This document shows, one piece after another, positions 18,048 through 26,499 of a stretch of DNA of 64,000 nt. The translations under genes and the position numbers were made by a program. The notes below the pieces were generated by a model that was not told where the DNA came from, did not search any database, and worked only from the letters and a program-made list of their open reading frames with translations. Every line of letters begins with the position of its first letter. Position 1 is the first letter of the stretch. The stretch comes from Mesorhizobium sp. ES1-1. GTDB taxonomy: Bacteria; Pseudomonadota; Alphaproteobacteria; Rhizobiales; Rhizobiaceae. Location: assembly GCF_020164785.1 (NCBI RefSeq), contig NZ_JAIUGX010000016.1, forward strand, positions 22,403 through 86,402, read 5' to 3'.

Positions 18048-18190
18048 GACCGTTTGGAAACTCTACTCTGGCGGCCATCTGAAGGCGTTTCTGCGCTTCC
18101 GGTGCTCACGGACCCGAACGTCCGCTGCGCTCCGGTTCTCGAAATCACCTCCATATGACTCCCCAGAGCGAATTTCGAAACGGTCTCTCA
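18047..18190. repeat. imperfect inverted repeat of about 145 bp
   Basis: The outer arms are GAGACCGTTTGGAAAC (from 18047) and the reverse complement of a copy ending near 18188 (GAGACCGTTTCGAAAT on the minus strand), extending about 30 bp on each side with small gaps. The centre is GC-rich and itself partly symmetric (GCTTCCGGTGCTCACGG ... GTCCGCTGCGCTCCGG). It fills the gap between the hydrolase and the TPR gene, consistent with a dispersed intergenic element. Confidence 0.5.
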
Positions 18191-18221
18191 ACGCTAGCGC
18201 TCAAACCAACCGAGAAAGACA

Positions 18222-18701
18222 ATGAAACAATCCTATCTGGGCAAGCACGCCCTTTACGCCCTGCTCGGCGCCGTCGCCGTTCTGACGGTCGTTCCCGTCG
18301 CCACCATCATGCCGGCCTATGCGGTCGACGATATAGAGGGTGCGGATGCGCCCGACCTCACCGCGGTCCAGGCCAAGATCGCCGCCAAGGACTACAAGGG
18401 CGCGCTGGCCGACCTGCGGGATCTCGCGCAGGACAACCAGCAGCCGGATGTCTACAACCTGCTCGGCTTCACGCTGCGCAAGACAGGCGACTTCGCCACT
18501 GCGCTGACCTACTACAACAAGGCGCTGGAGCTGAAGCCCGACCACAAGGCAGCCCGCGAATATCTGGGCGAGCTCTATGTCGAGACCGGCGACATGGCCA
18601 AGGCCAATGAGCAGCTTGCATCGCTGCAAAAACTCTGCCCCGCCGGCTGCGAGGAGCTCGCCGACCTACAAAAGGCGATCGACACAAAGGTCACGCAGTA
18701 A
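18222..18701 (+). CDS. exported TPR-repeat protein
   Basis: A 159-residue protein with an N-terminal signal or anchor (hydrophobic to about residue 34, ending PAYA). Two to three tetratricopeptide repeats follow; the clearest reads PDVYNLLGFTLRKTGDFATA and then LTYYNKALELKPDHKAARE. Such repeats bind other proteins. Two Cys (KLCPAGC) near the C-terminus are seven residues or fewer apart and could form a disulfide in the periplasm. No partner is obvious nearby. Confidence 0.85.
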   Translation: MKQSYLGKHALYALLGAVAVLTVVPVATIMPAYAVDDIEGADAPDLTAVQAKIAAKDYKGALADLRDLAQDNQQPDVYNLLGFTLRKTGDFATALTYYNKALELKPDHKAAREYLGELYVETGDMAKANEQLASLQKLCPAGCEELADLQKAIDTKVTQ

Positions 18702-18715
18702 GGTCGCCCTCACCC

Positions 18716-18852
18716 GGATTGCCGAGACCGAATTGCGGAATGCAATTCGGGGCAATCCGACCTCTCCCCGAGGGGAGAGGAGGGAGCCGGCACCGGGCAC
18801 GCCTTCCTCTTCTCCCCTTGGGGAGAAGGTGGCCCGCAGGGCCGGATGAGGG
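18716..18852. repeat. mosaic palindromic element (copy B) downstream of the TPR gene
   Basis: It begins with a two-step hairpin: outer arms GGATTGCC (18716-18723) and GGCAATCC (18751-18758), and inner arms CCGAATTGC (18728-18736) and GCAATTCGG (18742-18750). It continues with CTCTCCCCGAGGGGAGAG and TTCTCCCCTTGGGGAGAA hairpins. The first hairpin starts 15 bp after the TPR stop codon, so it may end transcription. The rest of the 326-bp gap up to 19028 shows no gene. Confidence 0.7.
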
Positions 18853-19027
18853 GCCTTCGCACTGACTATCCCATCATGATTCACCAGTTTGGGCGACGCC
18901 ACTTTCGCCCATTGCCGGGGCCGGCTTCTCTCCCTCGCGCCGGCTCCGGCTCTTTCGACACATCTGGCAGCGCTTCCGCGGGCGTCCGACCGGGCGCTTT
19001 TGCCTGCCTGCAAATTGGAGCTCGACC

Positions 19028-19552
19028 ATGAACCCGACCGTCCTCGCCGCGACGCTGCATGCGCTCGCCTCCAGGCTGTGCATCAGGGACGCAGCCCTGC
19101 TCGCCGGCCGGCTGCTGCTGTCCTTCCTCTTCCTGCATGAAGGCGCCACGCTCGCCACCCATTTCGACGCCGCCGCCAGGGCGATGGCGGCGCTCGGCGT
19201 CGGCCTGCCGCTGTTCGTCGCCACGCTCGCGCTGCAGCTCGGGGCGGGGCTCGCCATCGCGACCGGACTGCTGACGCGGCTTGGCGCCATCGGGCTAGGC
19301 CTGTTCTGCCTGGCGACGGCGATGCTGTTCCACACCAATTTCGCCAGCCAGAACGAGTTGCTGCATTTCGAGAAGGACCTCGCCATAGCCGGCGGCATGT
19401 TCGTGCTCGCCGCCACGGGCGCGGGCAGGCTTTCGCTGGACCGGTTGATGGTCGCCTATCTGCAACGGCGCCGGCGCGACAGGGAGATGATGGCGGCGCT
19501 GCAGGCGGTGGAAAGCCATGGCTGGCTGGGCGAGGTGAAGCTGCCGGTCTGA
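19028..19552 (+). CDS. DoxX family membrane protein
   Basis: A 174-residue protein with four hydrophobic segments at about 24-38, 60-80, 84-100 and 118-135. The first contains RLLLSFLFLHEGATL, typical of the DoxX family, whose members are small inner-membrane proteins linked to quinone, thiosulfate or redox-stress functions. It has a charged C-terminal tail of about 35 residues. The ribosome-binding site is GGAG. It is monocistronic, and no oxidase partner is adjacent. Confidence 0.85.
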   Translation: MNPTVLAATLHALASRLCIRDAALLAGRLLLSFLFLHEGATLATHFDAAARAMAALGVGLPLFVATLALQLGAGLAIATGLLTRLGAIGLGLFCLATAMLFHTNFASQNELLHFEKDLAIAGGMFVLAATGAGRLSLDRLMVAYLQRRRRDREMMAALQAVESHGWLGEVKLPV

Positions 19553-19668
19553 GTTGTGGCGGCCGTGCATCACAAGGCCGGCCACAGTCCAGCTGGCGTG
19601 GAACCAGCGCTCGCGCTCTGCATTCTATGACGCAGATGACTGTGACCCAGACGGGTCGGGAGTGCGGG

Positions 19669-20307
19669 ATGAAAACGTTTTTTGAGATGCTCGGTAGCCT
19701 GGTGATCAGCCTGTCGATGCTGGCTGTCGCTGTATTACTTGCGTCGTGGCTGGTAGCTCCCGTGCCGGCCAAGTCCGAGGCGCGTGCCGCCAGCGTCGCC
19801 GACCTTTGGACCCGGGAGCCGCAGAAGGTGGACAGGGCGTCGCTGACGCTGGAACGCGTGCCGGCCGCCCCGCAGGCTGCGCCCGATGCCGCGGCGCTGG
19901 CCCGCATGCCGGCCACCGAGCCCCGGATGGTCGCCCAGACGGAACCCGCCGTCGAGGCACAGCCGGCGCTTCCCGCGGAGCATGTCAGCTGGTGTGCCGA
20001 GCGCTACCGCTCCTACAACCCCGACGACAACAGCTACCGCTCCTATAGCGGACAGCAGCGCCCGTGCGTTTCGCCCTATCTCGCGGCCAATGACAATGGC
20101 GATATCCTTCGCGCCGACACGGAAGTCCAGTCGGCCACGGAGGTCGGCTATGTCGAGACCGCCTCGGCGGAAACGGACAGCATGATGGCGGCCACCAACC
20201 TGTCCGCCGGCCATATCGAATCCTGTCTCGGCCGCTACCGTTCCTACAGGCCGGAGGACAATACGTACCAGCCTTATTCCGGCGGGCCGCGTCGCCAGTG
20301 CGAATAG
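19669..20307 (+). CDS. secreted protein with two BA14K-like repeats
   Basis: A 212-residue protein starting at MKTFFEMLGS after a GGGAG site, with a hydrophobic anchor to about residue 30. The tail holds two copies of a 30-residue motif: HVSWCAERYRSYNPDDNSYR and HIESCLGRYRSYRPEDNTYQ, each ending in a Ser-Gly-Gly/Gln stretch and a second Cys. This Cys...RYRSY..DN.Y...Cys pattern is that of BA14K proteins (immunoreactive lectin-like proteins of Brucella and rhizobia). Single copies are usual, so the doubling is unusual. A second BA14K gene lies at 55525. The role is unknown. Confidence 0.75.
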   Translation: MKTFFEMLGSLVISLSMLAVAVLLASWLVAPVPAKSEARAASVADLWTREPQKVDRASLTLERVPAAPQAAPDAAALARMPATEPRMVAQTEPAVEAQPALPAEHVSWCAERYRSYNPDDNSYRSYSGQQRPCVSPYLAANDNGDILRADTEVQSATEVGYVETASAETDSMMAATNLSAGHIESCLGRYRSYRPEDNTYQPYSGGPRRQCE

Positions 20308-20394
20308 GGCCTGGCCGCTGAACAGGGCCAATACGACGCAGCAGCGCCGGGCCATGATCCCATAGGCGCGGCAGGCAGCGGCGCTTGATTCTTG

Positions 20395-20811
20395 CTAGTC
20401 GATGATGAAGGCGGTGCCTTGCGCCTTCATGCGGGCGAGGCCCTCCTTCATCTGTTGAAGCTGTTCGGCTGCATGGCCCTGCCACCCCGTCACTTCCGCG
20501 AGAATTCGCAGCGCATCGCGCGAGCGATAGGACATGGACGGATTGCCGGGGAATTTCTTGTCGGTCAGGTTCGGGTCGTCGACATAGGGGCCAGTCGGCT
20601 CGACGACATAGATCCGGCCGGGCCGGTCGCCTGCGGCAAGCTCGGCGCCCCAGATCGCGGCATCCAGCGTGCTGGTGAAATAGATGAAGGATAGCGGCTT
20701 GCCGCTGTCGAAGTTCGAGGCATGACCGACGACCAGCAGGTCGCCGGGCTTCAGATCGGCCCGCGTACCATGGAAGAACGATTGCGTGAACATGCTTGCG
20801 GCAGCTGACAT
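20395..20811 (-). CDS. arr: rifamycin ADP-ribosyltransferase (Arr)
   Basis: A 138-residue enzyme that ADP-ribosylates rifamycins using NAD+. Its His14, Tyr44 and Asp79 sit in FFHGTRADL, FIYFTSTLD and PYVDDPNLTDKKFPGNP. They are offset by exactly five from the catalytic triad (19, 49, 84) described for the mycobacterial Arr. The length fits the family. The ATG at 20811 is chosen because the open frame upstream has no family similarity. It is monocistronic, divergent from the next gene. Chromosomal arr genes are common in soil bacteria, so it need not be a recent acquisition. Confidence 0.92.
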   Translation of the reverse strand: MSAAASMFTQSFFHGTRADLKPGDLLVVGHASNFDSGKPLSFIYFTSTLDAAIWGAELAAGDRPGRIYVVEPTGPYVDDPNLTDKKFPGNPSMSYRSRDALRILAEVTGWQGHAAEQLQQMKEGLARMKAQGTAFIID

Positions 20812-21072
20812 CGGAAGGTCCCTGTTTGTGGCTCGAAGGCCAGAGGGATGACACGAACACCCCGGCTTGACGCAAGCCCCACCTCGCCATAGACCATGGC
20901 AATGGGAAAGCCGGCGCGCCTCCCATTCCCCCAAACCCGAACGCATCGTGAGCGTAACCGCCGCTTGAGCGATGCTTACTGCCGACCTGCTGTCAGCAGA
21001 CTTGGCTGCTCTGTCTCGATCTCCCTTCGGCACGACGCTAATGTGAAGCGAAGCCATCGAGGGAGCGAGGAC

Positions 21073-21393
21073 ATGATCTGCAGGGTTTGGCGCGGTTGGA
21101 CGAGCAGGGGCAATGCCGATGCCTATCAGCGCATCGTGCATGGCCAGGTCATTCCCGACATCGAGGCGCGGCGCATTCCAGGGTTCCGGCAGATCGACCT
21201 GATGCGGCGCGAGCTCGAAGACGAGGTGGAGTTCACGACCTTCATGTGGTTCGACAGCACCGACGCGGTGCGCGACTTCATGGGCGAGGATTATACGGTG
21301 AGCCATGTGCCGGCGGCGGCGCGGGCGGTGCTCAGCCGTTTCGACAGCCATGCCGTTCACCATGACGTCGTCGACCGGCGGCCACAGGTCTAG
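21073..21393 (+). CDS. antibiotic-biosynthesis-monooxygenase-like (dimeric alpha/beta barrel) protein
   Basis: A 106-residue protein. The order of elements (MICRVWRGWTS, then a helix with AYQRIVHGQVIPDIEA, then FRQIDLMRR and EFTTFMWFDS, then a helix ending FMGEDY) fits the ferredoxin-like ABM fold. These small homodimers oxygenate aromatics or degrade haem, or have unknown roles. A GGGAG..GAGG ribosome-binding site precedes the ATG. The function cannot be narrowed down from the context. Confidence 0.7.
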   Translation: MICRVWRGWTSRGNADAYQRIVHGQVIPDIEARRIPGFRQIDLMRRELEDEVEFTTFMWFDSTDAVRDFMGEDYTVSHVPAAARAVLSRFDSHAVHHDVVDRRPQV

Positions 21394-21496
21394 AACCGCC
21401 CCATGCGGCCGGCGGCGCTACCGCCGATCACGGAAATTTTTTGGATCATTCGCCAGCGATCGGCGTTCATGCCTCACCCCAACAGAGGACGTGACA

Positions 21497-21820
21497 ATGA
21501 CCGACGACCGCAACGACAGGATCCGTGAGCGCGCCTATGAAATGTGGCAGCGCGAGGGCGGCGCACATGGCAGCGACGAGCGCCACTGGCACCAGGCCGC
21601 GATGGAGATCGACCGGGAATCGGCGCTGCCGCTGACGGCGGACGACGCCCTGCCGCAGACCGGCGAGATCGCCGCCTCCGACGTGCAGTCGGTCGAGGCT
21701 CTGGCCATGCGCACCGGCATATCGGGCGACGAGGCGCAGGAGATGGTCGACAAGCTCGGCAGCGACCGCGTCGCCACCGAGCAGGCCGCGCGCGGCCTGA
21801 AGTCCAGGCGCAGATCCTGA
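21497..21820 (+). CDS. DUF2934-containing small protein
   Basis: A 107-residue soluble protein. The N-terminus (DRIRERAYEMWQREGGAHG, then DERHWHQA) is a typical DUF2934 segment, about 45 residues long. The C-terminus (VEALAMRTGISGDEAQEMVD, then KLGSDR) resembles the DUF3606 helix found in rhizobial stress proteins. Such proteins are often induced in stationary phase or stress, but no function is known. It lies 70 bp before another small conserved gene. Confidence 0.75.
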   Translation: MTDDRNDRIRERAYEMWQREGGAHGSDERHWHQAAMEIDRESALPLTADDALPQTGEIAASDVQSVEALAMRTGISGDEAQEMVDKLGSDRVATEQAARGLKSRRRS

Positions 21821-21890
21821 CCCCAAGATCGTAATTATTGCCCTGACGGCAGGGCCAACAAGAGGACCAGGCTGACGACAGGAGAGCGAG

Positions 21891-22040
21891 ATGATCCGCA
21901 AACTCAAGGACAGCAAATACCGGCTCTATTCGCGCAAGAAGGACGAGACGACAGGGAAACGCAGGAATCTCGGCACGTTCGACAATCGCGAGGCGGCCGA
22001 GAAGCATGAGAAGGACGTGCAGTATTTCAAGCGGCATTGA
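21891..22040 (+). CDS. 49-residue conserved basic protein
   Basis: A short gene behind a strong GGAGAG site, ending at TGA 22040. The peptide begins MIRKLKDSKYRLYSRKKDET and continues GKRRNLGTFDNREAAEKHEK to DVQYFKRH. It is rich in Lys/Arg and has a strand-strand-helix pattern like the arm-type DNA-binding element of integrases. Similar short proteins recur in alphaproteobacteria. Nucleic-acid binding is an inference. Confidence 0.7.
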   Translation: MIRKLKDSKYRLYSRKKDETTGKRRNLGTFDNREAAEKHEKDVQYFKRH

Positions 22041-22116
22041 CCGGTCTGCCCCGGCTTATCGCCTCGCGGAGCGATTGCGGCTGGATTCTTTCGCCGCGAT
22101 GATGTCGTTGTAGGGC

Positions 22117-23448
22117 ATGAACCTTCCTCCGGCCCTGGCGCCCGATCCCTACACACTGATCCTGCTCGGCGCGGGGTTCCTCATCGCCCTTGTGGCGTGG
22201 CTGCCGCTTGCGCTGAAGCGGCTGCCGCTGTCGCTGCCGATCGTGTGCATCGGGCTCGGCATGGCGATCTTCTCGCTGCCGCAGGTGACGCTCAGCCCGC
22301 TACCGATGGCCTATCCCGAAGTCGCCGAGCGTTTCTCGGAATTCGTGGTCATCATCGCGCTGATGGGAGCTGGGCTGAAGATCGACCGCGTGTTCGGCTT
22401 TCGCAGCTGGGGGGTGACCTGGCGGCTGATCGCCATCACCATGCCGCTCAGCATTTTCGCCATCACCGCGCTCGGCGGCTGGTGGATCGGCCTGTCCTGG
22501 GCAACGGCGCTGCTGCTCGGCGCGGCGCTGGCGCCGACCGACCCGGTGCTGGCCGCCGACGTCCAGGTCGGGCCGCCGCAATCGGGCCAGGAGGACGAGG
22601 TCCGCTTCGGCCTGACCTCGGAGGCAGGGCTCAATGACGGCTTTGCCTTTCCCTTCGTGCATCTGGCCATCCTGCTGTCGGCGGTAGCGGCCACTGGCGA
22701 ACCGTGGCTGGCGCATTGGCTGTCCTACAATGTCGTGTGGGAGATCGCCGCCGGCGTCGCCGGGGGCTATCTGGTCGGGCGCGCCTTCGGCTGGCTGACC
22801 TTCCACGTGCCGGCCCGGACCAAGCTCGCCAAGACCGGCGACGGGCTGATTGCCGTGTCCGCCACCTTTGTCTCCTACGGGCTGACCGAGATCGTCCATT
22901 CCTATGGCTTCCTGGCGGTGTTCGTGACCGCGCTGACCTTTCGCCACGCGCATCGCGACCATGATTTCCAGCTCGACATGCACCAGCTGACCGAGCAGAT
23001 AGAGCGCATCGCCATGATGGTGCTGCTGATCCTGCTCGGCGGCTCGATCGTCGAGGGGCTGCTCGCCTCGCTGAGCTGGGCCGACTGCGCCGCCGTGGCG
23101 GCCATCCTGCTGGTGATCCGGCCGATGGCCGGCCTGATCGGGCTGATCGGCCACCGCACCAATCTGCGCGAGCGCCTGATCCTGTCCTTCTTCGGCATAC
23201 GCGGCGTCGGCTCGATCTACTATCTCGCCTATGGGCTGAACCACATGAAGGCCGATCCCGGCGCCGAGCGCCTGTGGGCGGTGGTCGGCCTGACCATCCT
23301 GCTGTCGATCCTGATGCATGGCCTGACCGTCACCCCGATCATGCGCCGGCTCGACCGCAGCCAGGGTCGCGACCCCGATCAAGACGAGGCGGAGGAGCAG
23401 AAGGAAAAGGAAGAGAAGGAGGACGAGGGCGTTGGCGAGCGCGGGTGA
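22117..23448 (+). CDS. cation:proton antiporter (CPA1/NhaP-like)
   Basis: A 443-residue inner-membrane protein with 11-12 hydrophobic segments. Family marks are ALAPTDPVLAADVQVGPP in the fifth to sixth helix region and SEAGLNDGFAFPF, which holds the conserved Asn-Asp pair that binds the cation. It exchanges Na+ or K+ for H+. The C-terminal 30 residues are a highly charged Glu/Lys tail (DEAEEQKEKEEKEDEG) facing the cytoplasm. It is monocistronic. Confidence 0.9.
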   Translation: MNLPPALAPDPYTLILLGAGFLIALVAWLPLALKRLPLSLPIVCIGLGMAIFSLPQVTLSPLPMAYPEVAERFSEFVVIIALMGAGLKIDRVFGFRSWGVTWRLIAITMPLSIFAITALGGWWIGLSWATALLLGAALAPTDPVLAADVQVGPPQSGQEDEVRFGLTSEAGLNDGFAFPFVHLAILLSAVAATGEPWLAHWLSYNVVWEIAAGVAGGYLVGRAFGWLTFHVPARTKLAKTGDGLIAVSATFVSYGLTEIVHSYGFLAVFVTALTFRHAHRDHDFQLDMHQLTEQIERIAMMVLLILLGGSIVEGLLASLSWADCAAVAAILLVIRPMAGLIGLIGHRTNLRERLILSFFGIRGVGSIYYLAYGLNHMKADPGAERLWAVVGLTILLSILMHGLTVTPIMRRLDRSQGRDPDQDEAEEQKEKEEKEDEGVGERG

Positions 23449-23555
23449 AGCGGGCTGTCGGATAGGCCGCCCCGTTGGAGACCTGCGGGGACGCGGCTCC
23501 TGATGCCGGCGCCGATCGGCCTCGTCACCCTGTCAGGACCGAAGCCGGGCGATAT

Positions 23556-23642
23556 ATGTCCGGTTTCAACCCGATGGAGGACATCGCCGCCATGATCAAC
23601 GCCCTGCCTTCAGCCGAGGAGGTGCCGCATGAGCGCGCCTAA
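23556..23642 (+). CDS. possible 28-residue ORF overlapping the HD hydrolase start
   Basis: ATG at 23556, TAA at 23640-23642. The peptide begins MSGFNPMEDIAAMINALPSA and is acidic and amphipathic. The last 14 bp overlap the beginning of the next gene, whose ribosome-binding site (CGAGGAGG) lies inside this frame. That layout would allow translational coupling. Its own ribosome-binding site is weak, so it may not be expressed. Confidence 0.25.
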   Translation: MSGFNPMEDIAAMINALPSAEEVPHERA

Positions 23643-24201
23643 AGTCACGCCGCGCGATGTAAGGCGGATCGCGCAGGCCGCGCTGTTTGCCGCCCATGCC
23701 CACAAGGACCAGATGCGCGAGGATATGGGCGATCCCTACCTCGTCCACCTCGCCGAAGTGGCGGCGCTGTGCGCCGGCATCAAGCCGCTGGACCCGGTGC
23801 TGTTGGCTGCCGCCTGGCTGCACGATACGCTCGAAGACACCGATACTGACGAGGCTACCCTGCGCGGAGAGTTCGGCGAGGCGGTGGCGGCGCTTGTCGC
23901 CGATGTCAGCGACCCGCCCGGGCTCAAGGGCAAGGCGCGCCGCCAGCGCCAGGTCGACCACACCGCCAGGGCGGGCCTGCGCACCAAGCGGCTCAAGCTG
24001 GCGGACCGGACCTCGAATGTCGACGAGGAGCTGAACGCTCCCGACGAGCGCTTCAGGGCCAAGAGTGCCGCCCGCTACCTGAAATGGTCGCACCGCGTGG
24101 TCGATGTCTGCCGTGGCGCGGCCCCGGAGCTGGAAGCGCGGTTCGACAAGTCGGCGGCGGCGCTGAAGGCGCGGATCGAGAAGGGCGGCGGCGCGGTCTA
24201 G
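23629..24201 (+). CDS. HD-domain phosphohydrolase (MESH1/SpoT hydrolase-like)
   Basis: A 190-residue cytoplasmic protein. Motifs YLVHLAEVA (His of the HD fold), WLHDTLEDTD (the HD pair followed by the Glu-Asp of ppGpp hydrolases) and LKLADRTSNVDE (third metal-ligand region) match the single-domain relatives of SpoT that hydrolyse (p)ppGpp. No synthetase or TGS domain is present. A decayed second copy lies at about 27,680-28,035. Activity on (p)ppGpp rather than another nucleotide is an inference. Confidence 0.85.
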   Translation: MSAPKVTPRDVRRIAQAALFAAHAHKDQMREDMGDPYLVHLAEVAALCAGIKPLDPVLLAAAWLHDTLEDTDTDEATLRGEFGEAVAALVADVSDPPGLKGKARRQRQVDHTARAGLRTKRLKLADRTSNVDEELNAPDERFRAKSAARYLKWSHRVVDVCRGAAPELEARFDKSAAALKARIEKGGGAV

Positions 24202-24403
24202 GCGAGGGGGGTTGGATTTGCCCGCCCAGCACTATCCCGATCTGCCCAGCGCCCTCAAGACAGACGCGGTCCTGATCGGGCCGAGGGCAGGGCGATCGCA
24301 GATCCACGCCAGCACGACACCGGAACGGCGTATTTACCGAACGCGTAGACGGCTGGATTATACAGGACAAATCTTGCTAGGCTGCCGGTCCGGGGGGAGC
24401 GCG

Positions 24404-25309
24404 ATGGACGAGGTTGCAACGCTGGAGGTCGACATCGTCGCGACGGGGCTCGGCTGGCCCGAAGGTCCGACGGTGCTTCCCGATGGGCGCGTCGTCATCG
24501 TCGAAAGCTATCGCAGCCAGCTGACCGCCATCGATGGCGACGGAACCGCCCGGCAGTTCGCTTATGTCGCGGGAGCGCCCAATGCGTGCGTCCTGGGCTC
24601 CGATGGCCTGCTCTATGTCTGCCAGAATGGCGGCACGACCGGACCCTGGCGGGCCGCCGAGATGACGACGCCATCGATCCAGCGCGTTGCCGAGGGCGGC
24701 AAGCCGGAGATCCTGCTGACCGAGATTGCGGGCATCCGGCTCAATGGTCCGAACGATCTCGTCTTTGCGCCCGGCGGCCGGCTGATCTTCAGCGATCCCG
24801 GAACGTACAATCCCGGCAATCCGGATCCCAGCTACATCTTTGCCGTCAACCCCGATGGCAGTGCGCAGATTGCCGTCGGCTTCGACGAGCCGACCTTCCC
24901 CAATGGCGTGGCGATCGAGGCCGACGGCTCGATCGTCTGGGGCGAGTCCTATACGGGCCGCGTCAAGCGGCAACGGCCGGATGGCAGCGTCGAAGACCTT
25001 GGCCGCTTGCCCGGGGCCAATCCGATCCCGGACGGGCTGAAGGTTGGGGCCGATGGCCGCCTCTATGTCACGGATATTGCCGCCAACGGCATCCACGTGC
25101 TGAAGCCCGACGGCGCGGCGGAAGGGTTCTTCCTCTGCGGCAAGGCAACGACCAACTGCGTCTTTTCGGGCGATATCCTCTGGGTGACGAATGCCGGCGT
25201 GCTGGCGACCGGCAGCGACCCCTCCTTCGGAGGCACGCTGTGCTGCGTGCATGTTCCCGGCGGCGGAGGTCCGACGCATTACGGCCGCATCGACGGTAGG
25301 AAATCGTGA
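24404..25309 (+). CDS. SMP-30/gluconolactonase-family hydrolase
   Basis: A 301-residue six-bladed beta-propeller starting at MDEVATLEVD after a GGGGGAG site. Typical blade motifs are GWPEGPTVLPDG (metal-binding Glu18), LNGPNDLVFAPGG (Asn-Asp), FPNGVAIEADG and PDGLKVGADGRLYV. These provide the divalent-metal site that opens sugar lactones. It is the first gene of a three-gene operon and its TGA overlaps the GTG of the next gene. The AT-rich stretch about 40 bp upstream (TTATACAGGACAA) may be part of the promoter or operator. Confidence 0.9.
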   Translation: MDEVATLEVDIVATGLGWPEGPTVLPDGRVVIVESYRSQLTAIDGDGTARQFAYVAGAPNACVLGSDGLLYVCQNGGTTGPWRAAEMTTPSIQRVAEGGKPEILLTEIAGIRLNGPNDLVFAPGGRLIFSDPGTYNPGNPDPSYIFAVNPDGSAQIAVGFDEPTFPNGVAIEADGSIVWGESYTGRVKRQRPDGSVEDLGRLPGANPIPDGLKVGADGRLYVTDIAANGIHVLKPDGAAEGFFLCGKATTNCVFSGDILWVTNAGVLATGSDPSFGGTLCCVHVPGGGGPTHYGRIDGRKS

Positions 25310-26499
25310 GCAACTCCTCGACCGCTCCGGCCGCGCTGAAGCGCCTGTACAGCGTGGCCGCGGTGCGCGACGCGGCGCGGCGGATTCTGCCGCGCCCGGT
25401 GTTCGACTTCGCCGATGGCGGCGCCGAGGACGAGCGGACGCTGCACCGCAACGAGGCGGCGTTCAACGATGTTGCTCTCCTGCCGCGACCCCTCAACGGC
25501 GCGGCGACGCGCGATCTCTCGCTCGATCTCTTCGGCGCCAGGCTTTCCATGCCGCTCGGCATTGCGCCGACAGGACTAGCCGGGCTGTTCTGGCCCGACG
25601 GCGAGCGCGCGGCGGCACGAGCCGCGGCAGCCGCCGGCACCTTCTACTGCGCCAGCCACGGCTCCGTCTGCACGCTGGAGGACATAGCGCAAACCGGGGC
25701 AGGCCCGCGCTGGATGCAGGTTTTCGTCTATACGGATCGCGGCTTCACCCGGGACATGGTGGAGCGGGCGCGCGCCGCGGGATACGGCGCGCTGGTGCTT
25801 ACCATCGACAACCAGCTGCTCGGCAACCGGGAACGCGACATAAGCAACGGGTTTTCCATCCCGCCGCGCTTCGGCGTGGCAGGGACCCTGGCGGCCGCTA
25901 CAAAGGCGGCGTGGCTGCTGCGCATGCGCACCCGGCTGCCGAAACTGACCTTCGGCAATTATCTGCGTCCCGGCGAGACGGCGACGGTCGGCGCGCTAGC
26001 GGGCCGCATGGCCGGACTGCTCGACCCCGGCCTGTCCTGGGCCGATGTCGACTGGCTGCGCACCGTCTGGTCCGGACCGTTGCTGCTCAAGGGCATCCTG
26101 CATCCCGGCGAAGCCGCCGAGGCCGTGGCGCGCGGCATCGACGGCGTCATCGTCTCCAACCATGGGGGACGCCAGCTCGACGGCGCCGCCGCGTCGCTGG
26201 ACGCGCTGCCGGCCGTCGCCGCTTCTGTGGCCGGGCGCATTCCGGTGCTGGTCGATGGCGGCATCAGGCGCGGTTCCGACGTGGTGAAGGCGCTGGCGCT
26301 CGGGGCGTCCTGCTGCCTGATCGGCCGGCCGCAGCTCTGGGGGCTCGCGGTCGCCGGCGAAGATGGGGTGCGGCACGTGCTCGATCTCTACCGCAAGGAG
26401 ATCGACCGGGTGATGGGGCTGATGGGGGCGCGCAGCCTTGGCGAGCTCGGTCCAGACTGTCTTTCCTCCGTTCAAGCCAAGAGGCTGCCCCATGATTGA
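25306..26499 (+). CDS. FMN-dependent alpha-hydroxy-acid oxidase/dehydrogenase
   Basis: A 397-residue protein of the lactate/glycolate oxidase family. It has PLGIAPTGLAGL (FMN phosphate region), LTIDNQLLGNRERD, LLLKGILHPGEAAEA (active-site Lys) and SNHGGRQLDGA (catalytic His). It ends with DGGIRRGSDVVKALALGA (FMN binding). It oxidises a 2-hydroxyacid to a 2-oxoacid. It starts with GTG, overlapping the lactonase stop by 4 bp, and ends inside the next gene. A 2-oxoacid made here could be the substrate of the RraA-like aldolase downstream. Confidence 0.92.
   Translation: MSNSSTAPAALKRLYSVAAVRDAARRILPRPVFDFADGGAEDERTLHRNEAAFNDVALLPRPLNGAATRDLSLDLFGARLSMPLGIAPTGLAGLFWPDGERAAARAAAAAGTFYCASHGSVCTLEDIAQTGAGPRWMQVFVYTDRGFTRDMVERARAAGYGALVLTIDNQLLGNRERDISNGFSIPPRFGVAGTLAAATKAAWLLRMRTRLPKLTFGNYLRPGETATVGALAGRMAGLLDPGLSWADVDWLRTVWSGPLLLKGILHPGEAAEAVARGIDGVIVSNHGGRQLDGAAASLDALPAVAASVAGRIPVLVDGGIRRGSDVVKALALGASCCLIGRPQLWGLAVAGEDGVRHVLDLYRKEIDRVMGLMGARSLGELGPDCLSSVQAKRLPHD

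Noticed and set aside
20812..21363. Upstream extension of the Arr open frame
   Set aside because: Family similarity begins exactly at the ATG at 20811; the extension lies opposite the ABM-like gene.
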